Assembly: GCF_000277125.1 (NCBI RefSeq)
Contig: NC_016946.1
Coordinates: forward strand, 4,278,001-4,342,000
Length of the DNA stretch: 64,000 nucleotides
From: Mycobacterium intracellulare ATCC 13950
Lineage (GTDB): Bacteria > Actinomycetota > Actinomycetes > Mycobacteriales > Mycobacteriaceae
Direction: 5' to 3'
The notes beneath the pieces are model-generated. The model was not told the DNA's origin. It did not search any database and saw only the letters and a program-made list of their open reading frames with translations. The translations under genes and the position numbers were made by a program. Of this stretch, positions 61,524-64,000 are shown in pieces. Within the stretch, counting starts at the first letter, position 1. Each line of letters begins with the position of its first letter.

Positions 61524-63326
61524 GTGGCCAGTCACGCCAGCTCGAGGATCTCCAAAGTCCTCGTCGCCAACCGCGGCGAGATCGCTGTCCGGGTGATCCG
61601 CGCGGCCCGCGACGCGGGCCTGTCCAGCGTGGCGGTGTACGCCGAACCCGACGCCGACGCGCCGCACGTGCGGCTGGCCGACGAGGCGTTCGCGTTGGGC
61701 GGTCAGACGTCCGCGGAGTCCTACCTGGACTTCGGCAAGCTCCTCGACGCGGCGGCCAAGTCCGGCGCCAACGCCGTGCACCCCGGCTACGGATTCCTCT
61801 CGGAGAACGCCGATTTCGCTCAGGCTGTGCTAGACGCAGGCCTGATCTGGATCGGCCCCAGCCCGCAGTCCATCCGCGACCTCGGTGACAAGGTCACCGC
61901 CCGCCACATCGCCGCCCGCGCCCAGGCGCCGCTGGTGCCCGGCACCCCCGACCCCGTCAAGGACGCCGACGAGGTGGTGGCATTCGCCAAGGAGTACGGC
62001 GTGCCGATCGCGATCAAGGCCGCCTTCGGCGGCGGCGGCCGCGGCATGAAGGTGGCCCGCACCATCGAGGAGATCCCGCACCTCTACGAGTCGGCCGTGC
62101 GTGAGGCCGTCGCGGCGTTCGGCCGCGGCGAGTGCTTCGTCGAGCGCTACCTGGACAAGCCGCGCCACGTGGAGGCGCAGGTGATCGCCGACCAGCACGG
62201 CAACGTCATCGTCGCCGGCACCCGCGACTGCTCGCTGCAGCGCCGGTTCCAGAAGCTGGTGGAAGAGGCGCCCGCGCCGTTCCTGACCGACGCGCAGCGC
62301 AAGGAGATCCACGAGTCGGCCAAGCGGATCTGCAAGGAGGCCCACTACTACGGCGCCGGGACCGTCGAATACCTGGTCGGCCAGGACGGCCTGATCTCCT
62401 TCCTGGAGGTCAACACGCGCCTGCAGGTCGAGCACCCGGTCACCGAGGAGACCGCCGGCATCGACCTGGTGCTGCAGCAGTTCAAGATCGCCAACGGCGA
62501 GAAGCTGGACCTCACCGAGGACCCCACCCCGCGCGGGCACGCCATCGAGTTCCGGATCAACGGCGAGGACGCCGGGCGAGGCTTCCTGCCGGCGCCCGGC
62601 CCGGTCACCCGCTACGACATCCCGACCGGGCCCGGGGTCCGGCTGGATTCGGGCGTCGAGGCCGGTTCGGTCATCGGCGGGCAGTTCGACTCCATGCTGT
62701 CCAAGCTGATCGTGTACGGCGCCACCCGCGAGGAGGCGCTGGCCCGCTCCCGTCGCGCCCTGGACGAATTCCACGTCGAGGGGCTCGCCACGGTCATCCC
62801 GTTCCACCGCGCCGTCGTGAGTGACCCGGCGTTCATCGGTGACGGCGAGAGCTTCTCGGTCCACACGCGCTGGATCGAGACCGAGTGGGACAACACCATC
62901 GAACCGTTCACCGCCGGCGAGCCCCTCGACGACGAAGCCGACGCCCGGCCCCGCCAGAAGGTCGTCGTGGAGGTCGGCGGCCGCCGGCTCGAGGTGTCGC
63001 TGCCCGGTGACCTGGCGCTGTCGGGCGGGGGCTCCGGCGGCGGCGAGGCGGGTGTCATCCGCAAGAAGCCCAAGGCCCGTAAGCGGGGGGCGCACGCCGG
63101 TGCGGCCGCCTCCGGCGACGCGGTCACCGCGCCCATGCAGGGCACCGTGGTCAAGGTCGCCGTCGAGGAGGGCCAGGAGGTTGCCGCCGGCGACCTGGTG
63201 GTGGTCCTCGAGGCGATGAAGATGGAGAACCCGGTCACCGCGCACAAGGACGGCGTCATCACCGGGCTCGCGGTCGAGCCCGGTGCGGCCATCACGCAGG
63301 GCACGGTGCTGGCCGAGATCAAGTAG
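61524..63326 (+). CDS. accA3: Acetyl/propionyl-CoA carboxylase alpha subunit AccA3
   Basis: AccA3 carboxylates its own biotin using ATP and bicarbonate and serves several carboxyltransferases including AccD5. The 600-residue protein contains an ATP-grasp biotin carboxylase ([54 protein letters not shown], the [17 protein letters not shown] region) and a C-terminal biotin carrier domain with biotin Lys566 in [16 protein letters not shown] at 61524 is preceded by a perfect AGGAGG 6 bases upstream. BirA, its modifying enzyme, is encoded nearby. Corresponds to Rv3285. Confidence 0.97.
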   Translation: MASHASSRISKVLVANRGEIAVRVIRAARDAGLSSVAVYAEPDADAPHVRLADEAFALGGQTSAESYLDFGKLLDAAAKSGANAVHPGYGFLSENADFAQAVLDAGLIWIGPSPQSIRDLGDKVTARHIAARAQAPLVPGTPDPVKDADEVVAFAKEYGVPIAIKAAFGGGGRGMKVARTIEEIPHLYESAVREAVAAFGRGECFVERYLDKPRHVEAQVIADQHGNVIVAGTRDCSLQRRFQKLVEEAPAPFLTDAQRKEIHESAKRICKEAHYYGAGTVEYLVGQDGLISFLEVNTRLQVEHPVTEETAGIDLVLQQFKIANGEKLDLTEDPTPRGHAIEFRINGEDAGRGFLPAPGPVTRYDIPTGPGVRLDSGVEAGSVIGGQFDSMLSKLIVYGATREEALARSRRALDEFHVEGLATVIPFHRAVVSDPAFIGDGESFSVHTRWIETEWDNTIEPFTAGEPLDDEADARPRQKVVVEVGGRRLEVSLPGDLALSGGGSGGGEAGVIRKKPKARKRGAHAGAAASGDAVTAPMQGTVVKVAVEEGQEVAAGDLVVVLEAMKMENPVTAHKDGVITGLAVEPGAAITQGTVLAEIK

Positions 63327-63531
63327 CGGCCCGACGGACTTCACCGGGATCACCGGGAGCGTTGTCGCCCCTGGCCACCACGAGTAGGGTGGCGGGCAAG
63401 GTTGAGTTCACAGCCGCCGCCCGGGGTACGTTGTTGGCGTGGGGACAGGCGAAACTCCCTGCTTCTGCGAACTTTTTGCAGTCGGCTGACGTATTCCACA
63501 GCAGGAATCCTCCGCACGGATGGAGTCAGCA

Positions 63532-63954
63532 ATGTCTGTGGCGCAATCGTGGCAACAAAGCCGCACGGCGCAGTTCACCGCCCGGTGGGGCCCGACGGGC
63601 ACCCTGATCACGGTCGACGGTGAGCTCGACGCGGCCAATGCGGATCAGCTCGCCGCGTACGTCCAACAGAGCGTCAACCGCTCCCGGCGGGTGATCCTCG
63701 ACCTGCGCGGCCTGAAGTTCATTGGCACCGCGGGCTTTTCGACCCTGCACCGGATCAACGTGGTGTGCTCGGCCGCGCAGGTGTCGTGGGCCATGGCGCC
63801 GAGCCCGGCGGTGTCGAGGTTGCTGCGCGTCTGCGATCCGGACGGCACGCTCCCGGTGACGACGCCGAAGGCCGAGCCGCTGCTCGAGCCGCTGCGGGTC
63901 GATGAGGGCGAAAACCCCCGGCCGCTATTGCAATTGGTCCCGCAGCCGCGTTAG
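63532..63954 (+). CDS. STAS-domain anti-sigma factor antagonist
   Basis: A 140-residue STAS protein of the SpoIIAA/RsbV type, which binds an anti-sigma kinase and releases a sigma factor. Fold strands: TLITVDGELDAANADQLAAY, SRRVILDLRGLKFIGTAGFS and TLHRINVVC. The phosphorylatable position, normally Ser in a DSSG loop, is GTAG here with Thr66. ATG at 63532 has GGAG seven bases before it; an ATG at 63520 is possible. The last 30 bases overlap the 3' end of sigF on the other strand. Partner is not certain; SigF control is the obvious candidate. Confidence 0.87.
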   Translation: MSVAQSWQQSRTAQFTARWGPTGTLITVDGELDAANADQLAAYVQQSVNRSRRVILDLRGLKFIGTAGFSTLHRINVVCSAAQVSWAMAPSPAVSRLLRVCDPDGTLPVTTPKAEPLLEPLRVDEGENPRPLLQLVPQPR

Positions 63955-64000
63955 CGATTTCGCCAGTAGGCGCGAGACGTGCATCTGTGAGATGCCGACC
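63925..64000 (-). CDS. sigF: Sigma factor SigF, C-terminal 24 residues (continues beyond window)
   Basis: The visible codons on the minus strand read VGISQMHVSRLLAKSLTRL then RDQLQ and a TAG stop at 63925-63927. This is the end of the sigma region 4.2 helix-turn-helix that contacts -35 boxes, and matches SigF. SigF controls stationary-phase and stress genes. Its gene is convergent with, and overlaps by 30 bases, the STAS gene. Confidence 0.85.
   Translation of the reverse strand, partial: VGISQMHVSRLLAKSLTRLRDQLQ

Noticed and set aside
63400..63430. A SigF-type promoter (GTTG ... GGGGTA) before the STAS gene
   Set aside because: The -35 lacks GTTT and the spacing of about 19 bases is too long, so I do not list it as a feature.

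Overview
The window is high-GC DNA from a slow-growing mycobacterium. Gene content and order follow the Mycobacterium tuberculosis segment Rv3240c (secA1) to Rv3286c (sigF) almost gene for gene. Protein detail and the added genes suggest the M. avium complex or a close relative; that placement is inference from recognised proteins, not from a search. Nearly all DNA is coding, many starts are GTG, and many neighbouring genes share GTGA or ATGA stop/start overlaps.

Layout. 1-7.3 kb (minus strand): the 5' end of secA1, long HPF, a ComF-like phosphoribosyltransferase, then lpqB, mtrB, mtrA and tmk. As written, mtrB carries a one-base deletion in its first membrane segment. 7.3-11.2 kb: sahH and an alkane-hydroxylase operon (alkB, rubA, rubB, TetR regulator). 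11.3-14.4 kb: an APC-type amino-acid permease divergent from an FAD monooxygenase. 14.4-20 kb: mannose metabolism (manA, an SIS-like protein, manB), a DUF3499 protein, a zincin-like protein and whiB2. 20-24.5 kb: fbiA and fbiB (coenzyme F420), a MamA-like DNA adenine methylase and a Nudix hydrolase. 24.6-29.8 kb: cell-wall genes manC, wbbL, rmlD and lcp1. 29.8-33 kb: a metal-efflux unit, pacL1-ctpC plus a CDF-like membrane protein.

The second half alternates conserved core with blocks that I believe M. tuberculosis lacks or carries elsewhere. 35.3-43.6 kb holds pknD, pstS2, pstB, two tandem pstS copies, pstC and pstA, corresponding to the Rv0931c-Rv0936 cluster. 43.7-46.9 kb holds a coupled three-gene signalling module: response-regulator PP2C phosphatase, CHASE3 histidine kinase, single-domain response regulator. 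The core resumes with fadE25, purE, purK, a GtrA protein, a PH-domain protein and birA. An inserted set (KstD-like dehydrogenase, acyl-CoA synthetase, SnoaL-like protein, PucR-type regulator) lies between birA and accD5. The last core run is accD5, accE5, maf, sseA, a SufE-like gene and accA3. The window ends with a STAS anti-sigma antagonist whose 3' end overlaps the 3' end of sigF.

Together the genes cover envelope synthesis and control (MtrAB-LpqB, mannose and rhamnose precursors, linker transferases, acyl-CoA carboxylase subunits), redox cofactor supply (F420), phosphate uptake, metal efflux and stress signalling. The most notable points are the mtrB frameshift, the PP2C/histidine kinase/regulator module with a SigF-type antagonist in the same neighbourhood, a PknD catalytic-loop substitution, and several dispersed palindromes, two of which have been recruited as coding or translation-signal sequence. 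No tRNA, rRNA, CRISPR array, insertion sequence or prophage gene was seen.
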